A stretch of 64,000 nt of DNA from an uncultured Eggerthella sp. (GTDB lineage Bacteria > Actinomycetota > Coriobacteriia > Coriobacteriales > Eggerthellaceae): positions 4,324 to 68,323 of the forward strand of contig URBX01000008.1 in assembly GCA_900546175.1 (NCBI GenBank), in the 5' to 3' direction. Below, in pieces: positions 1 through 8,142 of this stretch (position 1 is the stretch's first letter; every line of letters begins with the position of its first letter). Position numbers and translations under genes: made by a program. The notes beneath the pieces were generated by a model. The model saw only the letters and a list, made by a program, of their open reading frames with translations. It had not been told where the DNA came from and searched no databases.

Positions 1-63
1 ATCGCTTTAAGGGCATTTTGTCAAAAATCACGTATTACGTGTTTTTGGTTGCGCAGAGCAAAG

Positions 64-85
64 ACCCCCCAGCTGGGTGTTTTTT
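64..85 (+). terminator. Rho-independent terminator or attenuator ahead of the Mg2+ gene pair
   Basis: A G/C-rich hairpin (ACCC pairing with GGGT around cccagct) runs directly into a T tract and lies only 25 bases before the Shine-Dalgarno (SD) of the next gene on the same strand. A second inverted repeat, CACGTA-T-TACGTG at 29-41 flanked by A and T runs, precedes it. Either this ends an unseen upstream gene, or it is the expression platform of a leader that controls the following magnesium genes. The window starts too late to see an aptamer. Confidence 0.55.
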
Positions 86-121
86 CTGTGCAAACTGCCT
101 GAAACGCTTGAGGAGATATGC

Positions 122-1474
122 ATGCTTTATTTGTCACAAATGATTGGTGAGCCAGTTATTGACGCCAATGGAGAAAAACTTGGCACCATTTCGGACTTAG
201 CAATTTCAACTGGTGAAGTATTCCCACGCATTACCAGCCTTGCTTTTAAAGGTCCCGGTCAAACTCCCTTCATGATTTCTTGGCGCAAGTACGTTGAAGA
301 CTACAGCGAAGAAGGAATCACGCTTAAAGTTGACAGAACCGCTATTCGCTTTAGTTATCTTCAACCAGAAGAGGTACTCCTTGCCCGAGATCTTCTTGAT
401 AAGCAAATTGTTGACACGCAAGGCATGAAAGTTGTTCGCGTAAACGACCTCAAACTTTCGAGCTCTGGTTCTCAATTACGCCTTCTTGGTGCAGAAGTTG
501 GTTTACGCGGTTTATTGCGCACACTTCATCCTTCTTTGGAAAAAATTGCGCTCAAGGTTACAAATCTTCTCCACAAGCCTTTTGAAGAGCGCATTATTGC
601 GTGGAACTACATGGATTTGCTCGATCGCGACCTTTCCGAAGTGCAGCTTTCAGTAACCCACACTCGCTTAGAAGAACTCCACCCTGCCGACGTTGCAGAC
701 ATTTTGGAACAGCTTGACCCAAAGCAGCGCGCCAATGTTTTTAAGCATTTGGACGACGCTCGTGCAGGTGAAGCAATTTCCGAGCTGGAAGACGAAGAGC
801 TCCAGGCCGATATTATTGAAGGATTAGACCCACAACGCGCTTCTCGATTGCTGCGAGACATGGATCCAGACGATGCTGCCGACATTGTTGGCGACCTTCC
901 TTACGAGAAAGCAGAAACTCTTCTTCGCTTGATGGGTGTTGAAGACGCTGAAGGTATTAGAAAGCTCCTTGGCTACAAAGACGATACTGCTGGCGGCCGT
1001 ATGACCACGCAGTATGTTGCCATGCGCTCCGACTGTACCATTGAAGAGACTATTGAAGTACTGCGTGGTTTAGACGAAGACCACCCAACCGTCAGCTACG
1101 TGTATGTTCTTGATCAATATGACAAGCTTATTGGCGTTTTATCTTTGCGCACCTTGGTTCTCTACAAGCAGGAAACCATACTCAAAGATATTATGTTTGA
1201 CGAAATTGTTACCGTTTTGCCTGACACGCCTGAAGAAGAAGTTGCTGCAGACATCTCGAAATACGATTTGTTAGCTATGCCTGTTGTTGACGAAGCGGGC
1301 TTAATGCTTGGCATCGTTACTGTTGACGACGCTATGGAAGTTATGGAAGACGATGCTGAAGAGCAGAGCGAAAAGATTGCTTGGAAGCAAATTCTTATTG
1401 TCTGTGGCCTCTTCGCCGTATTCCTTATTCCTTACACCATCATCATTCTCCAAGCGTTTGGAAACACAATGTAA
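122..1474 (+). CDS. PRC-barrel / MgtE N-domain / CBS protein, likely Mg2+-sensing regulator without a channel
   Basis: A 450-residue protein. Two PRC-barrel-like segments (about residues 1-80 and 83-145) are followed by the helical MgtE_N superhelix (about 190-295), with repeated LDP/LPYEKAE-type helices, then a CBS pair (about 296-415) and one C-terminal membrane helix (about 422-445). True MgtE channels carry five membrane helices after the CBS pair; here only one is present, so this is the Mg2+-sensing cytosolic part without the pore. The start is ATG at 122 because GAGGAGA sits 5 bases upstream; an upstream GTG has no SD. The gene ends 13 bases before an NRAMP-related transporter, so the two are probably co-translated. 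By family knowledge MgtE_N and CBS domains bind Mg2+; that this protein gates or regulates its neighbour is inference. Confidence 0.8.
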   Translation: MLYLSQMIGEPVIDANGEKLGTISDLAISTGEVFPRITSLAFKGPGQTPFMISWRKYVEDYSEEGITLKVDRTAIRFSYLQPEEVLLARDLLDKQIVDTQGMKVVRVNDLKLSSSGSQLRLLGAEVGLRGLLRTLHPSLEKIALKVTNLLHKPFEERIIAWNYMDLLDRDLSEVQLSVTHTRLEELHPADVADILEQLDPKQRANVFKHLDDARAGEAISELEDEELQADIIEGLDPQRASRLLRDMDPDDAADIVGDLPYEKAETLLRLMGVEDAEGIRKLLGYKDDTAGGRMTTQYVAMRSDCTIEETIEVLRGLDEDHPTVSYVYVLDQYDKLIGVLSLRTLVLYKQETILKDIMFDEIVTVLPDTPEEEVAADISKYDLLAMPVVDEAGLMLGIVTVDDAMEVMEDDAEEQSEKIAWKQILIVCGLFAVFLIPYTIIILQAFGNTM

Positions 1475-1487
1475 GTAGGTGATTGTT

Positions 1488-2753
1488 ATGGCTAAAGAAA
1501 TAATCACCAATGATACAACCGAAAAAACTCCTCATAAAGCCTTTCTTGTATTAGCTGCTATGGGTCCTGGCATTATTGCCGCAATGGCTGGCAACGATGC
1601 CGGTGGTATTTCAACCTATTCAACCGCTGGCGCAAATTATGGCTTTATGACCCTATGGCTCATTCCCATTATGTGCATCTTGCTGGTAATTGTTCAAAGC
1701 ACCGCAACACGTATGGGTGTTGTTACCGGTAAAGGATTCGCTGCGTTAATCCGCGAGCGATTCGGTATCCGCCTTACCGCTCTTGCTATGTTAGCTCTCC
1801 TGATTGGCAACACTGCTACCAGTTTTTCAGAATTCGCTGGTGTTGCATCTGGCATGGAAATGTTTGGTGTTCCTCGTTGGATTTCCGTTTCAATTGCTGC
1901 CATCGCCGTTTGGGCGTTAATTGTAGGAGGAAACTACAAGCGCGTACAAAATGTATTCCTCGCAATTTCTTGCGTATTCGTAACGTATATAATTGCTGCC
2001 TTCTTGGCTCAACCTAACTGGAATATGGCACTTATTCACACCGTAACTCCTAGCGCAGTAGCCGACGTAAACTTCCTCTCATTAGCGGTAGCTATGGTTG
2101 GTACCACTATTGCTCCTTGGATGATGTTTTATGCACAAAGTGGCGTAGTTGAAAAAGGCGTACACGTCCGAGATTTGGTCTATCAGAAAATTGACGCGAT
2201 CACCGGCTCAATTGTTGCTTGCGTAGTAGCTTGGTTCATTATTGTTACCACTGGTGCAGTTCTTTATCCAGCAGGAATTCAAATTGAAAGCGCAGCCGAT
2301 GCTGCTACTGCTCTTGCCCCATTTGCAGGAGAATATGCCGAAATTCTTTTCGCTGCAGGTTTGGTTGCTGCAAGCTTGCTTGCTGCGTGCGTGCTGCCTC
2401 TTACCACCGCATTTGTTATTTGCGAAGCGTTTGGTTTCGAAGCAGGTGTCAATTTCAAGTGGAAAGAAGCTCCCATCTTCAAGAGTATTATTACCTTTAT
2501 TGTCTTCCTTTCTGCGGTAGTAATCCTAATTCCTAATTTAGACTTGCTGGGAATTATGCTGATGTCCCAGTTCGTAAATGGTGTTATCCTGCCAATCCTT
2601 CTTGTGTTTATGGCAATAATTTGTACCGATAAGCACATTATGGGCAACTACACAGTTTCCAAATTCGCACGCATTGCCCTATATGTTTCTATTGTGGCGG
2701 TGGGCATACTGTCAATTATTTGTTTAGCTATGCAGATTTTGGGAATTGGATAA
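1488..2753 (+). CDS. NRAMP-related magnesium transporter (NRMT-like)
   Basis: A 421-residue integral membrane protein of the SLC11/NRAMP fold with roughly eleven helices. The first helix has the family frame GPG...D..G..., but the usual DPGN metal site reads DAGG (NDAGGISTYS). In the sixth helix the usual MPH motif reads APW (GTTIAPWMMF). Loss of the soft methionine ligand and the histidine is the pattern described for NRAMP-related Mg2+ transporters, including one characterised in Eggerthella lenta, and argues against a classical Mn2+/Fe2+ importer. The start is taken at ATG 1488 with AGTAGGTG in front; an in-frame GTG at 1479 is too close to that SD. It directly follows a gene encoding the Mg2+-sensing part of MgtE, which supports Mg2+ as substrate. 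The stop is 2 bases before the next start. Confidence 0.82.
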   Translation: MAKEIITNDTTEKTPHKAFLVLAAMGPGIIAAMAGNDAGGISTYSTAGANYGFMTLWLIPIMCILLVIVQSTATRMGVVTGKGFAALIRERFGIRLTALAMLALLIGNTATSFSEFAGVASGMEMFGVPRWISVSIAAIAVWALIVGGNYKRVQNVFLAISCVFVTYIIAAFLAQPNWNMALIHTVTPSAVADVNFLSLAVAMVGTTIAPWMMFYAQSGVVEKGVHVRDLVYQKIDAITGSIVACVVAWFIIVTTGAVLYPAGIQIESAADAATALAPFAGEYAEILFAAGLVAASLLAACVLPLTTAFVICEAFGFEAGVNFKWKEAPIFKSIITFIVFLSAVVILIPNLDLLGIMLMSQFVNGVILPILLVFMAIICTDKHIMGNYTVSKFARIALYVSIVAVGILSIICLAMQILGIG

Positions 2754-2755
2754 CT

Positions 2756-3478
2756 ATGAGCAATTTGTCGCAACCAACTCTAATAACTCTGCCAGCTCAG
2801 GAATCGGAAGTGTCTCAAGCACCCCAGTCAGCTCAATTAGTTCAGGCGTCGCAACCAACTCAAAAAATCGCACGAGCAGAACTTCGCAAACAAATGATTG
2901 CTCGCAGAAGTGAAATGCCGGCTGAACTTCGAGAAAAAAAGAGCGCCCTAATCTGCCAAGAACTCTTAGAGATGCTTGATAATCTTGCTCTGTTTCCAAA
3001 ACAAAAGAGTCCGCTTGTAGGAGTCTATTCTGCGTTTCCTGAAGAGGTGCAGCTTGATTCTTTCATTCGCCAGGCATACAAACAAGGCGCACGTATTGCC
3101 TTTCCTTGCATGGTTAAAGACTCGTGGAATGTTGATAATTCAGCTATTCAAACTATGGAAATGAGAGAAGTTTCTCATACTGACTATCTTTCCAACACAG
3201 TAGAGTTTCTTCTTCATCCTCTTCGCTCTTACCATCATCACGACAAAGCCCTTAATCCATACCCTTACCTAAAAGCCAGCGAGTTGTCTATGCTTGTTTG
3301 TCCTTTAGTTGCGTTCGATAGTAAAGGAAACCGTCTTGGTTACGGCGGCGGCAACTACGATCGATACCTCACTCAACTTTCCCAAACTACGATAGTAGGG
3401 GTAGCGTTTAAGGAGCAAGAGTGTCCTGCTGTCCCTGTAGAGGAGCACGATATAGCACTTTCTATTCTTTGCGTTTAA
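2756..3478 (+). CDS. 5-formyltetrahydrofolate cyclo-ligase
   Basis: A 240-residue protein of the 5-FCL family, which converts 5-formyl-THF to 5,10-methenyl-THF using ATP. About 35 N-terminal residues are low-complexity and rich in Q and S; the fold then starts with ARAELRKQMIARR, the ATP-binding basic helix. The segment VGVYSAFPEEVQLDSF and the signature LGYGGGNYDRYL near residue 210 are diagnostic. The ATG at 2756 follows the transporter stop by 2 bases, suggesting translational coupling; a longer in-frame start inside the transporter gene has no support. The functional link with magnesium is unclear beyond the enzyme's need for Mg-ATP. Confidence 0.9.
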   Translation: MSNLSQPTLITLPAQESEVSQAPQSAQLVQASQPTQKIARAELRKQMIARRSEMPAELREKKSALICQELLEMLDNLALFPKQKSPLVGVYSAFPEEVQLDSFIRQAYKQGARIAFPCMVKDSWNVDNSAIQTMEMREVSHTDYLSNTVEFLLHPLRSYHHHDKALNPYPYLKASELSMLVCPLVAFDSKGNRLGYGGGNYDRYLTQLSQTTIVGVAFKEQECPAVPVEEHDIALSILCV

Positions 3479-3561
3479 TACCTCTCGTGGTTTTGCTGTC
3501 ACAAATAAGCGGTTTACCTGCTCAAACGTGATACTATTAGAATCACAGAGAGAGGATAGTA

Positions 3562-4077
3562 ATGGCAAACGAACCTACCAACGAACAACGCCTTGCCGCT
3601 CGCGAACGACTAGAAAAAAGACAAGCTCGTCACGGATACGCTCCTTCACAGCAAGCAAACAGAGACTTTTCTTTTTTCTCGAATGGGTTATCCGAGCAAA
3701 ATGAACAAGACTCTACTCCTCAATACGAGCAAGACGTTGCCGGAGGCGCAACTGATAATTCAAAACAACCAGCTCAAGAATCCAACCCAAAGGATTCTTG
3801 GGAAGAGATTCCTCGCACCTATAACAAAAGGCCTGAAGGAGTAAAACCGCGCACCGGTGGAAGCAGGCCCGTAAAAATCCATGGCCAAAACGACATCATG
3901 AAGCCATCCCAGGGCCACACTACGGTAACTATTCCTCTAATTACTCAAAACCACGTGGGTTCAAATCAGCTCTCGTTCTCAGGAAAAGGGCACAACTGGA
4001 AACCAATTATCCTGGGTGCAATTATTGTTTTGATTCTCCTTTTTATTGTGTTTGTTGTTTCGTCCTGCGGAAAATAA
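3562..4077 (+). CDS. Tail-anchored membrane protein of unknown function
   Basis: 171 residues with no family that I recognise. Residues 1-140 are hydrophilic, rich in N, Q, E and P and probably disordered, with Arg/Lys-rich stretches at the start. One hydrophobic helix of about 22 residues lies at the extreme C-terminus (IILGAIIVLILLFIVFVV) and ends SSCGK. This arrangement suggests a cytosolic tail-anchored protein. GAGAGGA stands about 8 bases before the ATG. A strong terminator follows. Confidence 0.7.
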   Translation: MANEPTNEQRLAARERLEKRQARHGYAPSQQANRDFSFFSNGLSEQNEQDSTPQYEQDVAGGATDNSKQPAQESNPKDSWEEIPRTYNKRPEGVKPRTGGSRPVKIHGQNDIMKPSQGHTTVTIPLITQNHVGSNQLSFSGKGHNWKPIILGAIIVLILLFIVFVVSSCGK

Positions 4078-4122
4078 GGATTATCAGCCTTATAACGAGA
4101 AAGAATGTTTATGGCTTACAAA

Positions 4123-4153
4123 AAGGGCTCGGCGTAAAGCCAAGCCCTTTTTT
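4123..4153. terminator. Bidirectional rho-independent terminator
   Basis: AAGGGCTCGGC pairs with GCCAAGCCCTT around a GTAAA loop with one mismatch. The stem is followed by T's on the plus strand and preceded by A's, giving a U run for the minus strand as well. It lies between two convergent genes. The remaining bases to 4288 hold only a 12-base palindrome, CTGCAATTGCAG, near 4249. Confidence 0.8.
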
Positions 4154-4288
4154 GAGTTATTAGCAAATAGCTCATATAGTTAGCATCCAGCGCATAAGAC
4201 AAGCTGCTAACCAGTTACCAAATAACGTCAACAGCCAGCCTGTAGTCTGCAATTGCAGCAATCCTAAAAGCTGGCCTAGCAGACAATT

Positions 4289-5845
4289 CTATGCAACACC
4301 CTGTTGCTCATCCTGATGTTTAATTTCACGTGCAATTTCTCGGTCGGTTGCACTGTCTGTCGATGGAGGCAAAACATCGAAAGGAACCGACTTCGTAAAG
4401 AGGCTCACAATTGGAACAATGATAATGGAAAGGATCATTGCGATAGCACCACAGTTAATAGAGCTTGCAATGAAGGTAATTCCCGCAAATCCAAGGAGCA
4501 TATTGCCCGTAGTGAGACCTACGCCAACAATAAAGCTTGTCCATACTGCAGCCTTGGAAATCTTGCCCGAATACAAGCCCCACAAATAAGGACCAATAAA
4601 AGCACCAGACAAGGCACCCCAAGAAATGCCCATGAGCTGAGCAATCCAGGTAACCGAGCTGTGATATTGGAACAGCGCAATAGCTGCAGAAATACCGATA
4701 AATACAACAATGAATAAGCGCATGTACCAAACACGCTTCTTTTCGTCCATGTTCTTAACCAAATTGTCCTGAACCAAGTCCAAAGTCAAAGTTGAAGAAC
4801 TATTCAAAACCAAGCCTGCCAAAGTAGACATTGAAGCAGACAAAACCAACACGATAACAATACCAATCAGCAATTCTGGCAAAGTTGAGAGCATAGTTGG
4901 AATAATAGAGTCATACACTGGTGTTCCTTGTGCGGTGTATGCAATCTGATCGCCATACAAACGACCAAAACCACCCAAGAAGTAGCAACCACCTGCAACA
5001 ACAAGAGCAAAAATAGTAGAAATGATAGCACCCTTCTTTACCGAAGGACCATCTTTAATGGCATAGAACTTCTGAACCATCTGAGGAAGACCCCAGGTAC
5101 CCAAGGAAGTAAGAATAACCACGCCCAACAAGTTGAGAGGATCCGGACCAAACATACTGGTGAAAACACCATTAAAGCTTGAGCCGTCGCTAACCTGAGA
5201 CAGAGAAATGAAAGACTCCATAAAGCCACCATTTGCGCCGAGTACCGCAAAAATTACAGCCGTAATACCCAAAAGCATAATGATGCCCTGAATAAAGTCA
5301 TTCACAACCGTAGCCATATAGCCACCCACCACAACATATATACACGTAATAACAGCCATGGCTATTACGCACCATTCGTACGGCAATCCGAAAGCCATAC
5401 CAAACAGTCGCGACAATCCGTTATAAACACTTGCGGTGTAAGGAATGAGGAAAACAAAGATAATTGCCGCAGCTGCAATACGCAACGCTTTAGAGTTGTA
5501 TCGTTTTCCGAAGAACTCTGGCATAGTTGTTGCGCCAAGACGATGGGTCATTTCACGAGTACGAGGACCCAAAATCCACCAAGCTAAGAGGCTACCAATT
5601 AAGGCATTGCCAATACCAGCCCAAAAAGCTGCGATGCCATATTTCCAGCCAAACTGTCCCGCATAACCAACAAATACTACCGCACTAAAATAACTTGTGC
5701 CGAACGCAAACGCGCTCATCCAAGCCCCTACGTTTCTACCGCCTAATACGAATCCTTCAACGTTTTTGGTGGTACGGTTACACCAAATGCCAACACCAAT
5801 GGCCACGCCGAAGAAGATGATTACTAATAAAATTTTTGCAATCAT
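4289..5845 (-). CDS. Sodium:solute symporter (SSS family)
   Basis: A 518-residue protein with about 13 membrane helices. The N-terminal features VEGFVLGGRNVGAWMSAFAF and FGTSYFSAVVFVGYAGQFGW match the SSS core that uses a Na+ gradient for uptake. The central AVITCIYVVVGGYMATVVNDFIQ is the family signature segment. The C-terminus is a short charged tail (DREIAREIKHQDEQQG). The start is ATG at 5845 with AAGGAA in front; a start 51 bases further upstream has no SD. The substrate (proline, pantothenate, a sugar or other) cannot be read from the sequence. The gene is monocistronic, with a terminator beyond its stop. Confidence 0.85.
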   Translation of the reverse strand: MIAKILLVIIFFGVAIGVGIWCNRTTKNVEGFVLGGRNVGAWMSAFAFGTSYFSAVVFVGYAGQFGWKYGIAAFWAGIGNALIGSLLAWWILGPRTREMTHRLGATTMPEFFGKRYNSKALRIAAAAIIFVFLIPYTASVYNGLSRLFGMAFGLPYEWCVIAMAVITCIYVVVGGYMATVVNDFIQGIIMLLGITAVIFAVLGANGGFMESFISLSQVSDGSSFNGVFTSMFGPDPLNLLGVVILTSLGTWGLPQMVQKFYAIKDGPSVKKGAIISTIFALVVAGGCYFLGGFGRLYGDQIAYTAQGTPVYDSIIPTMLSTLPELLIGIVIVLVLSASMSTLAGLVLNSSSTLTLDLVQDNLVKNMDEKKRVWYMRLFIVVFIGISAAIALFQYHSSVTWIAQLMGISWGALSGAFIGPYLWGLYSGKISKAAVWTSFIVGVGLTTGNMLLGFAGITFIASSINCGAIAMILSIIIVPIVSLFTKSVPFDVLPPSTDSATDREIAREIKHQDEQQGVA

Positions 5846-5977
5846 GCTTTTCCTTCTACTTCTTGGTATCTCTTGAGATACCCCTCCAATAATCACTTTT
5901 AAAGTTCACCAACCGCCTTTTCCATCAAGCCTTTAGAAGCCAAATGAAAAAACCCGCTTACCAAGGGGTTTACGGGC

Positions 5978-6008
5978 AAAAAAATTAGCACCCTAAATGG
6001 TGTGCTAA
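5978..6008 (-). terminator. Rho-independent terminator of the 70-residue small gene
   Basis: On the minus strand TTAGCAC...GTGCTAA forms a hairpin directly followed by seven U's. The stop codon of the small gene is inside the stem, so the terminator belongs to that gene. A second imperfect hairpin with a T run follows at 5947-5977. Confidence 0.75.
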
Positions 6009-6217
6009 TAATAGAGAACTTCAAAAGTATTTAGTTTTCCTGCAGACTGCTGAGCAACATGCTGAGCGAATACCGCAGGGTTCTGACGAACAGACTGCTG
6101 TGCCATATGCTCGCTCATAAGAGCACAGAAAGCATTCTGGTTAGACTGCATAGCAAGAATGGAGCTCATAAGAGCACATGCTTTTGCTTCAGTGATATGT
6201 TGTCCCAAAAAAGTCAT
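6005..6217 (-). CDS. Small protein of unknown function, 70 residues
   Basis: Not a family that I recognise. The peptide is rich in Ala, Gln, Met and His and has an internal near-repeat: FCALMSEHMAQQS echoes ACALMSSILAMQS, and VRQNPAVFAQHVAQQS follows. No signal peptide or membrane helix is evident. Its reality is supported less by the SD (AAGG 8 bases before ATG, weak) than by transcription signals: a near-consensus promoter (TTGCAA, 17 bases, TATTAT) about 60 bases upstream and a hairpin-U-run terminator overlapping its stop. It could instead be a small RNA with an incidental reading frame. Confidence 0.5.
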   Translation of the reverse strand: MTFLGQHITEAKACALMSSILAMQSNQNAFCALMSEHMAQQSVRQNPAVFAQHVAQQSAGKLNTFEVLYY

Positions 6218-6281
6218 GGAGAGACCTTACCATAGAAGCTTTCTTGGGACTCCACAATTCCATGAACGTACATTTCAAAGG

Positions 6282-6310
6282 ATAATAGGTACTCAGCTTT
6301 TGTTTTGCAA
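6282..6310 (-). promoter_or_regulatory. Sigma-A type promoter for the 70-residue gene
   Basis: The minus strand reads TTGCAA (6310-6305), a 17-base spacer, then TATTAT (6287-6282). The predicted transcript start near 6275 gives a leader of about 58 bases. GATAATGATAAT, resembling two of the three hexamers of a Fur box, lies at 6330-6341 just upstream of the -35 element. Confidence 0.6.
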
Positions 6311-6426
6311 GGCAGCGCACAGCACTTCGATAATGATAATGCGCTCACACTCTTGAAACCCTGTTATGTTTTTAAGAGGGTGAGCAGCCTCAACTCAAAA
6401 CAAGCAAACGGTACACCGGTAAAGTT

Positions 6427-7365
6427 TTATCCGTAGATAGCTTTAAGATTTGCGTAAGCTTCGTCTGCTTCTTTCATAACGTCTGAAACAATCTGAGCTA
6501 CTGGTTTAATTTCCTTAATAATTGGAGAGATCATTCCTGCAGAAAAGGCACCTGTTTCATATTCTCCATCACGAGCACGTGCAACAGAGCCCGTGCAGTA
6601 GTCGTTTAGCTCTTCCTGAGAAGCACCTGCATAATAACGCTCCCAAAAACCATCAGTAAATGGATTCTTAATACAACGGACTTGCTTCTGGCCAGGAATA
6701 CCAGAAAGAACTGTTGCGTCGTCTTTTGAGTTAATAATGAGCTCTTTGTACAAATCAGCTACCTCGCATTCTTCGGAAGCTAAGAAAATAGTGCCCATCT
6801 GAATGCCAACACAACCAAGAGCTAATGCAGCCAACAAGCCCTTGCCGTTTGCAAAACCACCTGCTGCAATTACTGGAATGGTTACTTCTTCAACAACCTG
6901 AGCCACCAAAGGCAAAGTAGTCATAGAGCCAATATGGCCGCCACCCTCAATGCCTTCACAAATTACTGCCGCAGCACCTAAGTCCTGCATTTTCTTTGCC
7001 GCACGAGCATGAGGAATCAAGCAAATAGCCTTGATGCCAGCCTCTACCAATCGAGGAACAATAGCGGCAGGATTACCAGCAGAAACAGTACAAATCTGTA
7101 CGCCTTCTTCAATACATACGTCGACAATCTCCTCAATGCGGTTATTCTCCATAATGAGGTTTACCGCAAATGGTTTATCGGTAAGAGACTTACAGGTGCG
7201 AATTTCTTCACGCATATACTCAGGAGTATCAAATCCGCACTGAATAACCCCTAAAGCGCCCGCATTGGAGCAGGCTGCCGCAAACTTGCCATCAGTAATA
7301 TGAGCCATGCCACCCTGAATAATTGGATATTCAATGCCCAACAAATCACACAATTCCGTTTTCAT
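6427..7365 (-). CDS. fabK: FMN-dependent enoyl-ACP reductase II (FabK) / nitronate monooxygenase family
   Basis: 312 residues forming one TIM barrel. The N-terminus CDLLGIEYPIIQGGMAHITD is typical of the FabK/NMO family, as are the phosphate-binding IPVIAAGGFANGKG (about residues 165-180) and CEGIEGGGHIGSMTTLPLV, which carries the conserved histidine region. Length fits FabK (about 310-320). FabK reduces enoyl-ACP with NAD(P)H in the last step of fatty-acid elongation; however, the neighbours are an indolepyruvate oxidoreductase rather than fab genes, so a nitronate monooxygenase or other enoyl/keto flavin reductase role is possible. It lies 102 bases downstream of iorB on the same strand. 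Confidence 0.75.
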   Translation of the reverse strand: MKTELCDLLGIEYPIIQGGMAHITDGKFAAACSNAGALGVIQCGFDTPEYMREEIRTCKSLTDKPFAVNLIMENNRIEEIVDVCIEEGVQICTVSAGNPAAIVPRLVEAGIKAICLIPHARAAKKMQDLGAAAVICEGIEGGGHIGSMTTLPLVAQVVEEVTIPVIAAGGFANGKGLLAALALGCVGIQMGTIFLASEECEVADLYKELIINSKDDATVLSGIPGQKQVRCIKNPFTDGFWERYYAGASQEELNDYCTGSVARARDGEYETGAFSAGMISPIIKEIKPVAQIVSDVMKEADEAYANLKAIYG

Positions 7366-7467
7366 TCATGCTCCTTCCCTCAGAAAGCTAAAAACTTCTC
7401 TCTAAACAAAATACCCTTTTCTTGTCTGTTTGGGCATACCGAAAACACGAAATCAGAAATCGTTTGC

Positions 7468-8094
7468 TTAAAATTCGGCCATTTCTTTTACGATGCGAAT
7501 AGCACGCTGATTAATATCAACAAGCTTTGTTTTTACGCAAAGAGGAATAGCTTCGTTCATATCATCAAGAGTAATCTGGCCACTTAAGGCATTGGTCTTT
7601 AATTCCTCAAGAGCGTTAACAGCATGAATTGCATACGCAAGAACAATCACGTTTAAGCATTTTCTCGAAGCAAGACGATTGCATAACTTCTGGTCATCTA
7701 CCACCACAACATTAATTCCCTTATTTTGCAATTCTTCAACAACTGCCATTGGCTGATAGATCTCTTTAGACCACGCAGCAGTTACTGCCGGAATTCCCGT
7801 TTTGCAAATTACTAGTACACCGTCTTTTTTCAGAAGATCAAGAGAGCGTGCTCCTTCGCCTGGTTCAAGGGCAATGAGCACATCAACGCTTCCTTTTGCT
7901 GGAAGAGGCGAGAAGACTTCTTCATTTTTATTACCCATGCGCACATGAGAAACAACATTTCCGCCTCGCTGAGCCATACCAATAGTCTCAGTTCCGCGAA
8001 CCTGCCATCCTTTTTCCATAGCTGCTTGAGCCAAAATGCGAGCTGCCAGAACATTTCCCTGGCCACCAACACCCGCAATAGACACGTTAATCAT
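7468..8094 (-). CDS. iorB: Indolepyruvate:ferredoxin oxidoreductase, beta subunit
   Basis: 208 residues matching the pyruvate ferredoxin/flavodoxin oxidoreductase gamma-type domain. It begins with the glycine-rich VSIAGVGGQGNVLAARIL and has the conserved GTETIGMAQRGGNVVSHVR. With the alpha subunit it oxidatively decarboxylates aryl pyruvates (indolepyruvate, phenylpyruvate) from aromatic amino acid transamination to aryl-acetyl-CoA, passing electrons to ferredoxin. It follows iorA by 48 bases and is preceded by a clear SD (CCAGGAGGATAT before the ATG). Confidence 0.92.
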   Translation of the reverse strand: MINVSIAGVGGQGNVLAARILAQAAMEKGWQVRGTETIGMAQRGGNVVSHVRMGNKNEEVFSPLPAKGSVDVLIALEPGEGARSLDLLKKDGVLVICKTGIPAVTAAWSKEIYQPMAVVEELQNKGINVVVVDDQKLCNRLASRKCLNVIVLAYAIHAVNALEELKTNALSGQITLDDMNEAIPLCVKTKLVDINQRAIRIVKEMAEF

Positions 8095-8142
8095 TTATAT
8101 CCTCCTGGCATTATCACCACAGATTTCACTGCAGTGTGCGAA

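Noticed and set aside
206..885. Open frames on the minus strand inside the MgtE-like gene
   Set aside because: They mirror the codon pattern of the plus-strand gene, have no SD and no recognisable domain.
4304..5666. Several frames on both strands within the symporter gene
   Set aside because: They are shadows of the symporter; compositionally odd and without start signals.
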